From NCBI RefSeq assembly GCF_964204865.1, contig NC_135262.1:7130001-7194000 (forward strand): a DNA stretch of 64,000 nucleotides, written 5' to 3'. The DNA is from Styela clava. Lineage: Eukaryota > Chordata > Ascidiacea > Stolidobranchia > Styelidae. The translations under genes and the position numbers were made by a program. A model generated the notes under the pieces. The model saw only the letters and a list, made by a program, of their open reading frames with translations. It did no database searches and was not told the origin of the DNA. The number at the start of each line of letters is the position of its first letter. The first letter of the stretch is position 1. This document shows, one piece after another, positions 51,031 to 61,300 of this stretch.

Positions 51031-51076
51031 AACATGCTCCTCTGGCCAGATAGTATCTTGCACAAGTTCATGATCT

Positions 51077-53341
51077 AAACATTTAATATCATATTTGTTT
51101 TATTTGTAGAAATAATGAATAACATATTCTGCATAAGTTTTGGGTGGTTCTGTTAATATTAGTTACCAAAAGGCACATTGAGGCGGGATCCTCATAAAGT
51201 GATGAATTCAAAAGAATAAATATATTCTTTATGTTCAATATACAAATTAAAGGGAAATTTGAGACAGGTTCAAAAAACTTTCAATTGGCGTTCATTAAAA
51301 TATAGTGCATATTATGAACCACCCTACAGCTGTACCGGTACAGGCTGTACCGTACTGATACGTTCAGAAATCCTCGCGCACATAATTATCCCCCATGGGA
51401 TTCGAACTGGCAATTATCAGAAGTGTGATACCGGTACCAATGATAGATGAATTAGGTTAAAAAATTAAAAGACTGAAACATAAGGCATGAAAGTACTACC
51501 GTGCATGGCAGCATGGGTATTACATTTGACATAGACAGACATGATACAGGAATATAATACCGGTACGGTACCGTAAACGCAGGTAACTTCGGATGGTTTA
51601 TAACTTCGGATGAAATTTTCAATCGTTTATATCTCGACTAAATTACGTCATATTCTGCTTCTGGCAGTTTCTATAGAGAGTCCTTATATATCTTAATTTC
51701 TTATCATATTCAGTCGCCTAATAGGATTTATTTTTTGACACAAAAAATCACCTTTTTGCCAAAAATTGACACCTCGCTTTTGAGCGGCTAAAATAGCGAC
51801 TTCTATCGACGCTAACTTCACTAAAAGACCGTCAATCGCTAGAGGGCATACACAATGTACAAGGAAAATTACAGTGATCACGAGATGTCGTACGAGATTC
51901 AAGTAAAATATATTATTTTGATTTAAAAATTTCGTCAAAATATCGACGTTACGGTGCTTACGCTGAACGTGACGTCAACAACGTGATTCAATTTCGCTCC
52001 ATTTAAGGCCGACGTCACATTGCGTAGCTCGTGCGTAACTCGCTGCGACATTTGAACGCCAGACTATGTGGCGCCACGTGTAGTTAAATATAAAGTGAAA
52101 ACTCCTAACTGATCCTCGTCACCAAATCCTACAAAAACTTAATTATAGCCCCAGTCATATGCTGTTTATTTATTGTGAATCCGATTAATGCACATTAAAT
52201 TTGTGTGTTAACATTTCGGCATTCTTCGACCGTATAGATGTTGTTGATACGTAAGGCTGATGAACAGACAGATACGCGTATCTATACTATCACAATGACA
52301 AGGTTTTACGATCGGCGATGATAATATATTAAGAGTAGAATATTGCACAGGTGAGCATGAAACTCTGCACAGGTGCACACAGCAGGAGATTGGAGGTTTT
52401 TGGCGTTTTTATCCGTTTCATGTCTATCTGCCTGTGAATACATTATATCTGAATTATCAACACGGCCACAAGCTACACTGTTCCATATTGTTGTCCACTT
52501 CCATTTTTTTTACTTTTACTACCTACCGTAATTCATCATCCATTTTTCTTTTTTATTATTTTCATTCGTTTCATTTTTGTTTTGTATTAAAAATTGTTTT
52601 CCATTTTTACTTTTACGACTTATTTTATTCGTCCGTTTTTTATTTTCATTTGTCCCATGTTGTCTCATTTTTGTTTCGTATTGAAACGATCATAATAGCA
52701 AGATATAGCACTTTCATGACATTAAGAATAGTCAAGAGATAAATGGTTTAGTTTTGCGAAACGTCAGGAATAGGGCTGGGCAAAATTATTACATGCGTTG
52801 TATTTTGAAGCATTTAGCGGTAATAATTATGGCGCGACACTGTCAAAATCGTCGAGTAAAGTGCTGAGTTCGCAAATTCCGCAGATAAAATTGTGAATTA
52901 GTCGGTAACGGTTTTAGCTATAATAACCGTTGGGGTATTGTTTTGTTCAAAAAAAAAGTTAAAACTTGAGGGAAATAGTTATAATTAGTGTCCGACCCGC
53001 TATCAGGACCAAAAGCCTTATGACAAGTATAAGTGCATAACGGCCGATTTATTCAATCATTATTATAAATAAAAATTCAGTATTCGCACAATCGCGGGTG
53101 CAAAGCATAACAACATCAATCATCGTCTTAATAAATATCTCCATCTCGGCGACGATAATAATATCACCGTTCGCTTTAAACTCGAACGATTAATAGTATA
53201 CAAACGGTGATAAGTAAGATCAAAGCCAACACGTAAGATTAAATCAGAACAAAATTAATTTGGGTTTTGAAATCAGTCCTTCTTGTCTTCAAGAGCGTTG
53301 CCGATGTAAACACACGGGTACACCAGATATATAAAACTTTG
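51077..53341. other. Repeat-rich intergenic DNA with palindromic octamers
   Basis: Three TACCGGTA copies (51333, 51429, 51558), a TGACGTCA at 51970, and a SINE-like scrap at about 51375-51420 with a B-box-like GGATTCGAACTGG, similar to the SINE at 55240-55655. A TAGGGCTGGGC at 52770 looks like one hAT tip with no partner. The frame at 52434-52742 is low-complexity T-rich sequence. Confidence 0.5.
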
Positions 53342-53596
53342 ATGTCCGCCGACCCGGAAGAATTAATAATCACAAAAACGGCCGCCATAGATGAACGTCA
53401 GTGTGCGACACTCAAAACGAATCACGGCGTCGTAAGTTCTACGCAGCGACGTTATCACGCGTCACTGATCACGCAGACATTTCTCTCTCACGACGAAGTG
53501 ACGCAAAGCGAAAAGTGGCCATCCGAAGTTATAAACATTTGGAATACAGATCGGCAGGCAAATAAAGTCAATAATTTGAATGAAAAAAAGTATTGA
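53342..53596 (+). CDS. Possible small unknown protein (84 aa), weak
   Basis: Not recognised. The frame starts MSADPEELIITKTAAIDERQ, is charged and soluble-looking, and is richer in CG than its surroundings. A TATATAAA lies 15-20 bases before the ATG, too close for a normal TATA box. AATAAA follows at about 53671. A GTAAGT at about 53430 could be a donor, which would make this a first exon instead. No domain or membrane segment. Confidence 0.22.
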   Translation: MSADPEELIITKTAAIDERQCATLKTNHGVVSSTQRRYHASLITQTFLSHDEVTQSEKWPSEVINIWNTDRQANKVNNLNEKKY

Positions 53597-54524
53597 TTGA
53601 TATGAAACCGAGTTTATCGCGAGGAGAAAGGCTTCAATGTATTATATTCCAAGTTTGGCTTCAATTGAACAATAAACGGCGGAGAAATTGTTCATAATAT
53701 AGTGAAATCATCCGAAGTTACCTGCTTTTACATACCTGCACGGTCTGACGGAGGATGAAAACTCCAAATACAGAAATATGATACCGGTACGGTTACTGTA
53801 TCGGTAAGCCTACTCTACTGTTTGATAAGCGCCTCTCAAACTTGGGAGCAGTACCGGTACGGTACCACTAATGCCAGAAAGGGGTCTCATGTAGTTTCTT
53901 ACCTAACATACTTCTAGTGGGCGTAGCATGACAATTTTTTCACGTATCAATCCTCCAGACTGGATTCCATGGCAGGTGCACGCCGGAGGGCGCTAGCGCT
54001 CCGCAAAAATGCACGCGAGCGAAATCAATTTTGCACGCCGAAAATTTGCAATTGCTCACCAATGTAAATCGGTTTAAATGGTTTTAAAATCAATAATCCA
54101 GTAATATAAAGATGCCAAAATATTATACCTCCACAATTGTCGACAAATACCAGCTTGCAAGATTTGGTCTGATCGAAATATTGCGAAGCAAAAAGACCAT
54201 GGACCTTTCCCCAACCTTTGACCCGCGAAAAATTCCTCTCATTGTCACGTCCTTTTTTGCATCTTGCTGATTGGCCAATGTCACGAAGTAAACAAGGAAG
54301 TCGATGCTCGGGGAAAGGTCCCAATCGTGTTGAATGATAGGAAATAGGAATCCCGTGAGAATAGTTATGGACGAAAAGATCGCCTCCGCACCAATGGCCA
54401 AGTACGGCTCTGATTCAGCGTATTTTTCATACAATAATTTTACACGAATGTACTGAACAGTACCGGTATCTAAAGTTGCTCAAACACTCCCAAAATTAGT
54501 GACAAAGTATGAAAATAATGTTTG

Positions 54525-54537
54525 GGGTCAAAGGTCA
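54525..54537 (+). promoter_or_regulatory. DR1 nuclear-receptor-like site 1
   Basis: GGGTCA A AGGTCA, a consensus-like direct repeat with one spacer base, the type bound by HNF4/RXR/COUP-TF receptors. It lies in a transposon, and function is unproven. Confidence 0.35.
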
Positions 54538-54724
54538 AACATCCATTTTGCTCTAATTTGACGTATTTTTTATCCATTAATTCTACGTAAAAACACTACC
54601 AAAATTAATGACAAAGTATGTCCATTTTGCTCTGGTTCAACGTATTTTTTATCCAATAATTTTACGCGGATGTACTGAACAGTACCGGTATCCAAAGTCG
54701 CACAAACAGTAGAAATAATGTTTG

Positions 54725-54737
54725 GGGTCAAAGGTCA
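54725..54737 (+). promoter_or_regulatory. DR1 nuclear-receptor-like site 2
   Basis: Identical GGGTCA A AGGTCA exactly 200 bases after the first, inside the same duplicated block. Confidence 0.35.
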
Positions 54738-55239
54738 AACGTCCATTTTTTCTCTGATTCAACGTGTTTTTCATCCGATACCGGTAATTTTACGCGGATG
54801 TATTGAGAGGTATCTGATGTCAAAGTCATTTGCACGCGAGTGCAGTTGTTTTGCACGTCGTGAGCTATAATTGCACGCCAGGAATTCTTATTTGCACGCG
54901 GGAATTTCTGATTGCACGCCCGATTTCTCGTTCAAAAAGGCCATGAAATCCAGACTGGTCAATCCTAACCCCCACCTGACTACACCATCCAAAAATTACG
55001 TCATTACGACGTCACAGTGACGTAATAGAGCCCTTCAAACTATACGAACTGCCATCCAAGACGCGCAAACGAGCACCCGAAATCGAGACGAATAAACATA
55101 CATACATACATATTCATCTCACCTGCCAGAGAGTTGCCCGGATCCACCACGGGTACCTTGTCCATGTTCTATTTCTCGTATCCAGTCACTCAGTACCGGT
55201 ACCAAAATTCTGAACCGCTGACCATAGCCGCAGTCCGGT

Positions 55240-55655
55240 AGTGGGCAGCGGTAATTGGCAATGTCCATTGATTGTAGATAATGGAATACCATGGCGGACG
55301 AGGGCGCTAGATAGGATAGGATTTACATATTTATCCCGGGGGAGAGGAAAGCCGATAAGACGGCTTATCCATATGGCGAACCACGGCCTCTCGTCCGGTT
55401 ACCATTCTAAGTCGGGTATGGGATTAGTTATATTGTTTGTTTTCGGAGGCATAGACTTGGTGGTAGAGGAAGCCGTAACCGACCAGCGGTTACGTGAACC
55501 ACCCAACGACGGCGAGGAGTCCAGCAATCCTCTCGCACATAACCATCCCTGCATGGGGTTCGAACCTGCAAACCCACGCAGAGTAACTAGAGGTGCGGTG
55601 GCGAGCGTATTCCTAACGCTTAGCCCGTTGAGCCGCTTAGCCCGTTGAGCCGCTT
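55240..55655 (-). mobile_element. tRNA-derived SINE
   Basis: Read on the minus strand: an A-box-like GGCTCAACGGGCTAAGCG, then, about 60 bases later, a consensus B box GGTTCGAACCC (55566-55556), then an unrelated body ending near TCTCCCCCGGGATAAATATG. The A-box region is doubled: a 17-base unit (TTAGCCCGTTGAGCCGC on the plus strand) occurs twice in tandem at 55620-55636 and 55637-55653. Parts of the body recur near 58817-58855 and 59101-59290. The tail border is approximate. Confidence 0.75.
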
Positions 55656-55751
55656 TTGATAACCCTGTGAAGTATATTTGCGGCAAAGTTTTTTTTTCAC
55701 CAGTAAATAAATCAATCATAAAATATACAAAAAAAATATATTCACATAGTT

Positions 55752-55830
55752 TTACTGGGGAAGGGAAACCGCAGGGAGCCACAGCTGGTTATCAAGCATT
55801 GACATCCAAATTACAAATATCTGATAATCG
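55752..55830 (+). repeat. Dispersed repeat, copy 2 of 43897-43975
   Basis: TTTTACTGGGGAAGGGAAAC, then AGCTGGTTATCAAGCA and CAAATATCTGATAA, closely parallel to the first copy. Confidence 0.65.
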
Positions 55831-56917
55831 GCCTAGCCTAATCTGTGGAAAACACGAATAAACAAAATTTGGCAACACCTATGAAAACGGTATACTCGGT
55901 ACGGTGTACACGGTATACTCCAATGAAGTTGTCCAAAGTCAAGATTCAGCTGATTTGTTAAAATTATTTTTGCAGTATGACTCATAGAAGAGAAGTAGGC
56001 CTAAGTACACAACCGGACTTTACTGGAACAAGAGAGCGATGCTCAAAGCGATGCATGCTTCCACGTGTCAATGATGCCAAAACTGCACCATAGATTGAAA
56101 TACAATACTGAATTGTTTCAGTCGAGAACTTCCATAAAAAAGCGAATTTTTAAAATCTCCAGAACAATAAACTACTGCATCTGTATTGAAAAGGCATATC
56201 TGGACAAAAACGACTTTTTAGGCTACACATAACATGGAAGTCAGTCACTAGTGACTGGTCCACTGGTTGTGGTACTGTTTTGGGTGAAAGAATGAAATCC
56301 TCCTTTTAAAGCTATCAGCCCAGTCTCACAAATTATCATCCTGAACATTTTTGGTGGCACGCTATATCAGACAGAGTTCAATTGTAGTGAAGCTGTGGTT
56401 CTTTCATAAGTTTACTAAAGCATGTCCAATTCCTAATCTTAAATTCAACTAACTTACGTTTTGACGGGTAAGAAAATTAGTGTCTGACCGCCGGTGACCG
56501 AAGTAATAACTTTTTTAATAGAAGGCTCAACAACTCGCGATTTTCTGCTATTGTCGAAATATTATACAGTGCACGACAAGCACAATAATACAAATACAAA
56601 AATTAAATAAATAAATCACCTATAACAGTAATGGTATATATATTAAAAATGTAAAGGGAGTATTACACTCGGTTTGCTTACTCACATAGCAATTATAAGG
56701 TAGCCCAGAAGAAATAATTTCCAGAATAACAGGGATGAATAAATAAAATGAATCAATTGCTTACAACAGAACATAATAATTTTATTAAGAATTTAAACAG
56801 TAACGCACTGAAAGGAATTTGCTTGCATACTGTGTCTGCCCAACGATGTACATTCAACTAGCGAATGGTATGAGATTGTTTTTACTAACTTAAATATCGA
56901 GAATATTCTTCCTTGGA
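55831..56917. other. Intergenic, no gene recognised
   Basis: AT-rich, short random frames only; a TACGGTGTACACGGTATAC stretch near 55898 is another GTAC/CGGT-rich patch. Confidence 0.5.
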
Positions 56918-57800
56918 TCACTTATGACAGCAAATTTTGACCATCATACGATTAAAAATATATATATCCAAATATTTGTGTGTGGTTTCTTCAAATATTG
57001 AAGATCCATACTTCTTCTTGAGTCGTTCAAATATTTTTCGACCATGATTGTAAACTTCATAATCATCTAGAAAAATAGAATTCTACAATTTATCAATTGA
57101 GGTTTCATTGAGAATATATTTCCTCTTAGTGACTGTCTTCTTCTGGCATTTTTTACCATATTGCTTATAATATTTTATTGCTCCTGTGAAATAATTTGGA
57201 ATCATTTTTTCAAATAATTCTAATGTATTTTCAAATTCGTTCGTTCGTTCAATTGCTGAGTAATTTACATCAAAGTGCTTTTTTGCCAATTCCACCCTAC
57301 GGTGTAATACATTCATTCATATATCATCATTCATCAAACCCACAGAAAAATAGACCGGTGTAAAACCAAACGTACTCCTTGCAGGACCACTGAGCGTCAT
57401 GTTCTGCAGCACATAGTGGTAAGCCATTATTTTTTTTTCCGCCGGCATCTTCATATTTTAAGTAATTGTACTGTGAAGAAAATCGTTGTATTGGGTCGCG
57501 TGTCATATTGATATAAATTGGTTGTTCAAGACCATAAAATGTCGGCGGTTTAGAACGAGAAATTTTCTTCATTTCAGATTCCACTTCTGGGCTGTTCGGA
57601 TGATCATGTAGCCTACATAGTCTTTTGAGCTGGAATAGTTGAATTTATTTACTATTCTTAAAGCCCTGACTATTCTAAGCAAAGATATACTTCCACATTT
57701 TCCCATTATAGAACACGATTGTCGAATCGGATACTGGTAATTCCGATTTCGATGATAAGCCGTCATTGGAATTGTTTTCAGTGGGTTCCTTTAACGATTG
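56918..57800 (-). pseudogene. Heparan sulfate/uronyl 2-O-sulfotransferase-like pseudogene
   Basis: Golgi sulfotransferase of the HS2ST/UST group by similarity. Read on the minus strand: a stem piece ending VSDSTIVFYNGK; then, in another frame, GKCGSISLLRIVRALRI (the 5'-phosphosulfate loop of PAPS-binding enzymes); then, shifted again, PIYINMTRDPIQRFSSQYNY (3'-phosphate motif RDPxxRF); then FFCGFDE followed by two in-frame stops; then, in another frame, ELAKKHFDVN and ENTLELFEKMIPNYFTGA; then a premature TAG at 57085-57083; and, after it in the same frame, DDYEVYNHGRKIFERLKKKYG to a TGA at 56918. That is about three frameshifts plus stops without splice sites that would mend them. Motif order is complete, so decay is fairly recent. 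Assembly errors could explain some breaks. Confidence 0.82.
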
Positions 57801-58374
57801 ATATGGGTTTCAAAGTTGGCTCCAGAATTGATATATTTTTAATATTCCGATAAACAAATGATTGGTGCTCTTATATTATATAAATATTCACTAGGATTTT
57901 GCTTGCGCGTTTAAAACTTAGATATAGTTTTTTTCTGACATCTTTATCATGCTTTATTTTTATAATTCATGTATCGTTCGTATGCTGATTATACGGTCGA
58001 AATAAACTTACTTAATATTGATGACGGCCGGTTTCGATGCCATTCACTATATTCAATGTTACCCGTATTTAATTCCACGCCATGAATAAGCATATGAATT
58101 GATTAGTCATTCTATGTGTGTGTGATTTTCAGACGAGATTCGCGTTTTGTAGTGTAATTCGGTTATTCATTGACATAATGTTGAAAAAATAGGATTATCG
58201 GTAATTCTGTAATTGTGCCTACTTCTTTGTTTGTACTTAGGTAGATTGCGGATATTTTTTCAAATATTTACTTCAGAAGTGCGAATAGGGTTTACTCAAC
58301 ATCTGAGAATACTGGGATAAGACATCTGTCAAGAAGGGATTTATTTATCACAGTATTACTAACCAGTTGCTGGA
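57801..58374. other. Upstream flank of PSMD11
   Basis: AT-rich, no coding signal. An acceptor-like TTTATTTATCACAG ends at 58353, 21 bases before the PSMD11 ATG, suggesting a leader exon or trans-splice site. Confidence 0.5.
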
Positions 58375-61300
58375 ATGGCCGCTTCTATGGAGCTTGAACG
58401 AGCACAAGCTTTAACCTTTCCAGATCATAAAAGTGCCATAAATGCATATAAGGACATTGGTAAGTAATCTAACATGCTCAATTAACGTATATTTTATCCA
58501 TGATGTTCTAAATCAAAATATCCAGATAGCCTATCTAAATACAGGAATATAAGATAACCGTAAAATTTCATACCAGTATTCGCAAGTTGAGCTGCATCTC
58601 TGCATGCAATTGGTCTCGAAACCAAACATGTCGTACTGTACAAAATGATCTCTCAATTTTCTGTATTTTCATGTTATCTCCTGATCTCTATGATTCCTGA
58701 TCTCCTGATTCATCTTTTTATAAATAGTGGTAGTCTATAACCAACTTTACCGTTTTCTTACATTGTAAACTAATTGGTCAGATGAGGCGATGAACTTCTG
58801 CAGTAACCAGCTTACCGACTTTCCTCTCCCCCTGAATAAATATGTAAATAATATCTTATTTCAGTGAAAAGAGATGTACAAAGCACAGATGAAGAAGGTA
58901 TAAAGTTGAAAGAACAAAGTATTCTAGAATTAGGATCACTTTTACAGAAAGAGGTGATTTAACAAGTTTTTTTTTGCGAATTTTCAATCTAACTATAAGT
59001 TTATTTTATTTGATTGTCATCACATTTTTGATTACCCTTTGTGGGTTCACAGGTTTGAATTCCGAGGGTGATAATTGAGTGCTAGGGGGTAGCTAAACAT
59101 CTCACCATTGTTATGTAGTTTCTGTAATCTCTGGTCAGTTACGGCTACTTCCACCGCCAAGATCTTGCATCTGAAATGAACAACTGGTTAACTATGACTG
59201 GGAACTGGACAAGAGCCTGTGGCTAGCCATATGATTAAGCCATCTTATTGACTTTTCTTTTCCCGAAATAAATACTGAAATATGAAACTCCTATTATTGT
59301 GCGATTATCATGTTATCAATCATTTCTTTGTAAAGGAATAAGCTATTTTACTTTCCCTTACTATGGTTGAAAACTTGAAGCAGTAATTGTTTAAGCAGTT
59401 AGCTTTTTGTCATTATTTCCAAGAAAATTTATCAATTGTTTTATTTAATATCAAAATATTAATTATATTAATGTTAGAAGTCTCAATTTAAGAAAACAAA
59501 AAACACTTTGACACAATGTATTTAACAAAGAAATCTATTTTCAGGGCCATGCAGAAGAATTAGGATGGCTTGTCAAAGGAGTCCGTCCATTTTTAAAGTC
59601 TATAAGCAAAGCAAAAGCAGCAAAGCTTGTTCGAACTCTTGTCGACCTGTTTTTGGACATGGAAGCCGGCACTGGATTAGAGGTAATATATTTTAAAACT
59701 TCAATTTTTTTTCACGGGATGCCCAATACATATTTCGCTCGGAACAAGGCCCGGTACAAGCATCTGCTGATGTCTGATGATATGTAAGGACTTGCTCTTT
59801 TTAGATGGACTTTTTGGAATTTATTACACCCTGCGTGAGGTGATGGGCATGGGATTTGAACCCGAGCTTGCAATGCCAACACTGGCCCTCCTGTATTGAA
59901 GGTTGCACACCCCTGCACTAGGACATTATGGTTGATGCAATGAACCAATACTCTTTCTTCCTATTATTTTATGACTGTGAAATTTTAAGGTGCAATTATG
60001 TAAAGAATGCATTGAGTGGGCAAAAGAAGAGAAGAGGACATTTTTAAGACAAGCACTCGAAGCAAGATTGGTAGCTTTATATTTTGACACCGAGCAATAT
60101 GAGGATGCCTTGAAATTAGGTGAATTGGATTTTTGAAAAAGTTTTTTTTATTGGCATATTTGTAACTCCAGTTGGAAGGGGCATTTATGAATGAGCTGCT
60201 ACTACAATATTTCTTGCCGAAACACCCATCAAAAACTACCTGATAAAATTCATTTTTTTATTGCGATCCATACCTAATTCGGTTTTGATCAAGAATGCTC
60301 AAAATGATTTAAATATATTATATATAGGAAATTCGGTACTCCCGAAGTATGTGTACCAGGTTAGGGTCAGGCCATATTTAATTCCGGTATTCCTTATTTT
60401 AGTTCTATTACGAGTTCAGGGACTGTCTTGTCACAGCCAAGTGAATATCCCCCTTCCCATAAGTTTCAGTCCCTTTACACAACTTGATGTAGAATGGTCG
60501 AACAAAATTTGTTACCTCCATATTGGTACACATACTTCTGGAGCGTCGTAAATTCTTATTTTCAGTTTTTAAGAATGATTTGATCTAAAAATTTGTCATG
60601 AGATTAGACAGCCAGACAAAATGAGCTTCATTCTGATTCTGGTAGTTTTCGGAAATAGATAACCAAAACAGGTTTATTTTAGCTTTCTTACATAAAAAGT
60701 GCTTTGTTTATTTGCTCTTGTTGCATTTTTTTAAAAATGAAGCCAGTTATGGATGAATTCCAGTGAATCTATAAAACTTGTGCTTGAGTTACTGTTATGG
60801 TAATAACATGCTATAACTGTTCATTAATAGGATCTATTCTACTTCGAGAACTAAAGAAATTGGATGATAAACAACTCTTGGTGGAAGTACAACTAACAGG
60901 TGTGTTTTAGATTCAGAAAACAATACTTTTATTCTGAAACAAAACAGTTACTGTTAGATTTATGTGAATAATACTTGTTAATATAATGTTAATATGCTCT
61001 TGTAGAGTCGAGAACATACCATGCTCTTGGAAATCTCCAGAAAGCCAGAGCCGCTCTCACATCTGCCCGCACAACTGCAAATTCCATTTATTGTCCACCT
61101 AAGATGCAAGCAGCCCTCGACCTTCAATCTGGTAAGTTTTTAAATGTGAATGGTAAATAGAGTTTATTTTAGAATACAAATTTTGTCTTTAAGTGTAATG
61201 GAAGGGAACTTAAACATTATTTAATAAAGCAACAAAATGTGAAAGCCTTTTCCAAGTCCAGAGCTTGTACTAGACCAGTCACTAACGCTCATACATTTGG

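Larger units (their letters stand above)
54395..54800 (+). repeat. Four imperfect tandem sub-repeats inside the 1,004-bp element
   Basis: Four related blocks start at about 54395, 54543, 54622 and 54743; each runs through CTCT..TTCAACGTATTTTT, then ATCC..TAATTTTACG. Blocks one and three continue into TGTACTGAACAGTACCGGTA (octamers 222 bases apart, 54461 and 54683). Confidence 0.75.
53955..54958. mobile_element. Non-autonomous hAT-like element (1,004 bp) with subterminal repeats
   Basis: Perfect 8-base flanking duplications TCAATCCT (53947-53954, 54959-54966). Ends CCAGACTGGATTCCATGGC and, inverted, CCAGTCTGGATTTCATGGC, a 19-base terminal inverted repeat with two mismatches. Near both ends the motif TGCACG recurs (about 53975, 54010, 54032 on the left; 54831, 54850, 54869, 54891, 54912 on the right), all in the same orientation. 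The centre holds tandem sub-repeats and two nuclear-receptor-like DR1 motifs. No transposase frame. Confidence 0.88.

Noticed and set aside
54025-54434. Frames of about 100 codons on the minus strand
   Set aside because: Inside the 1,004-bp hAT-like element, with no similarity to a transposase.
55556-55566. True tRNA gene at the GGTTCGAACCC box
   Set aside because: No acceptor stem or anticodon arm pairs properly, and a SINE body follows; similar boxes at 51400 and 59853 fail likewise.
55241-55782. Frames of 127-135 codons on both strands
   Set aside because: They are the tRNA-derived SINE; the CG-rich SINE body gives long open frames by chance.
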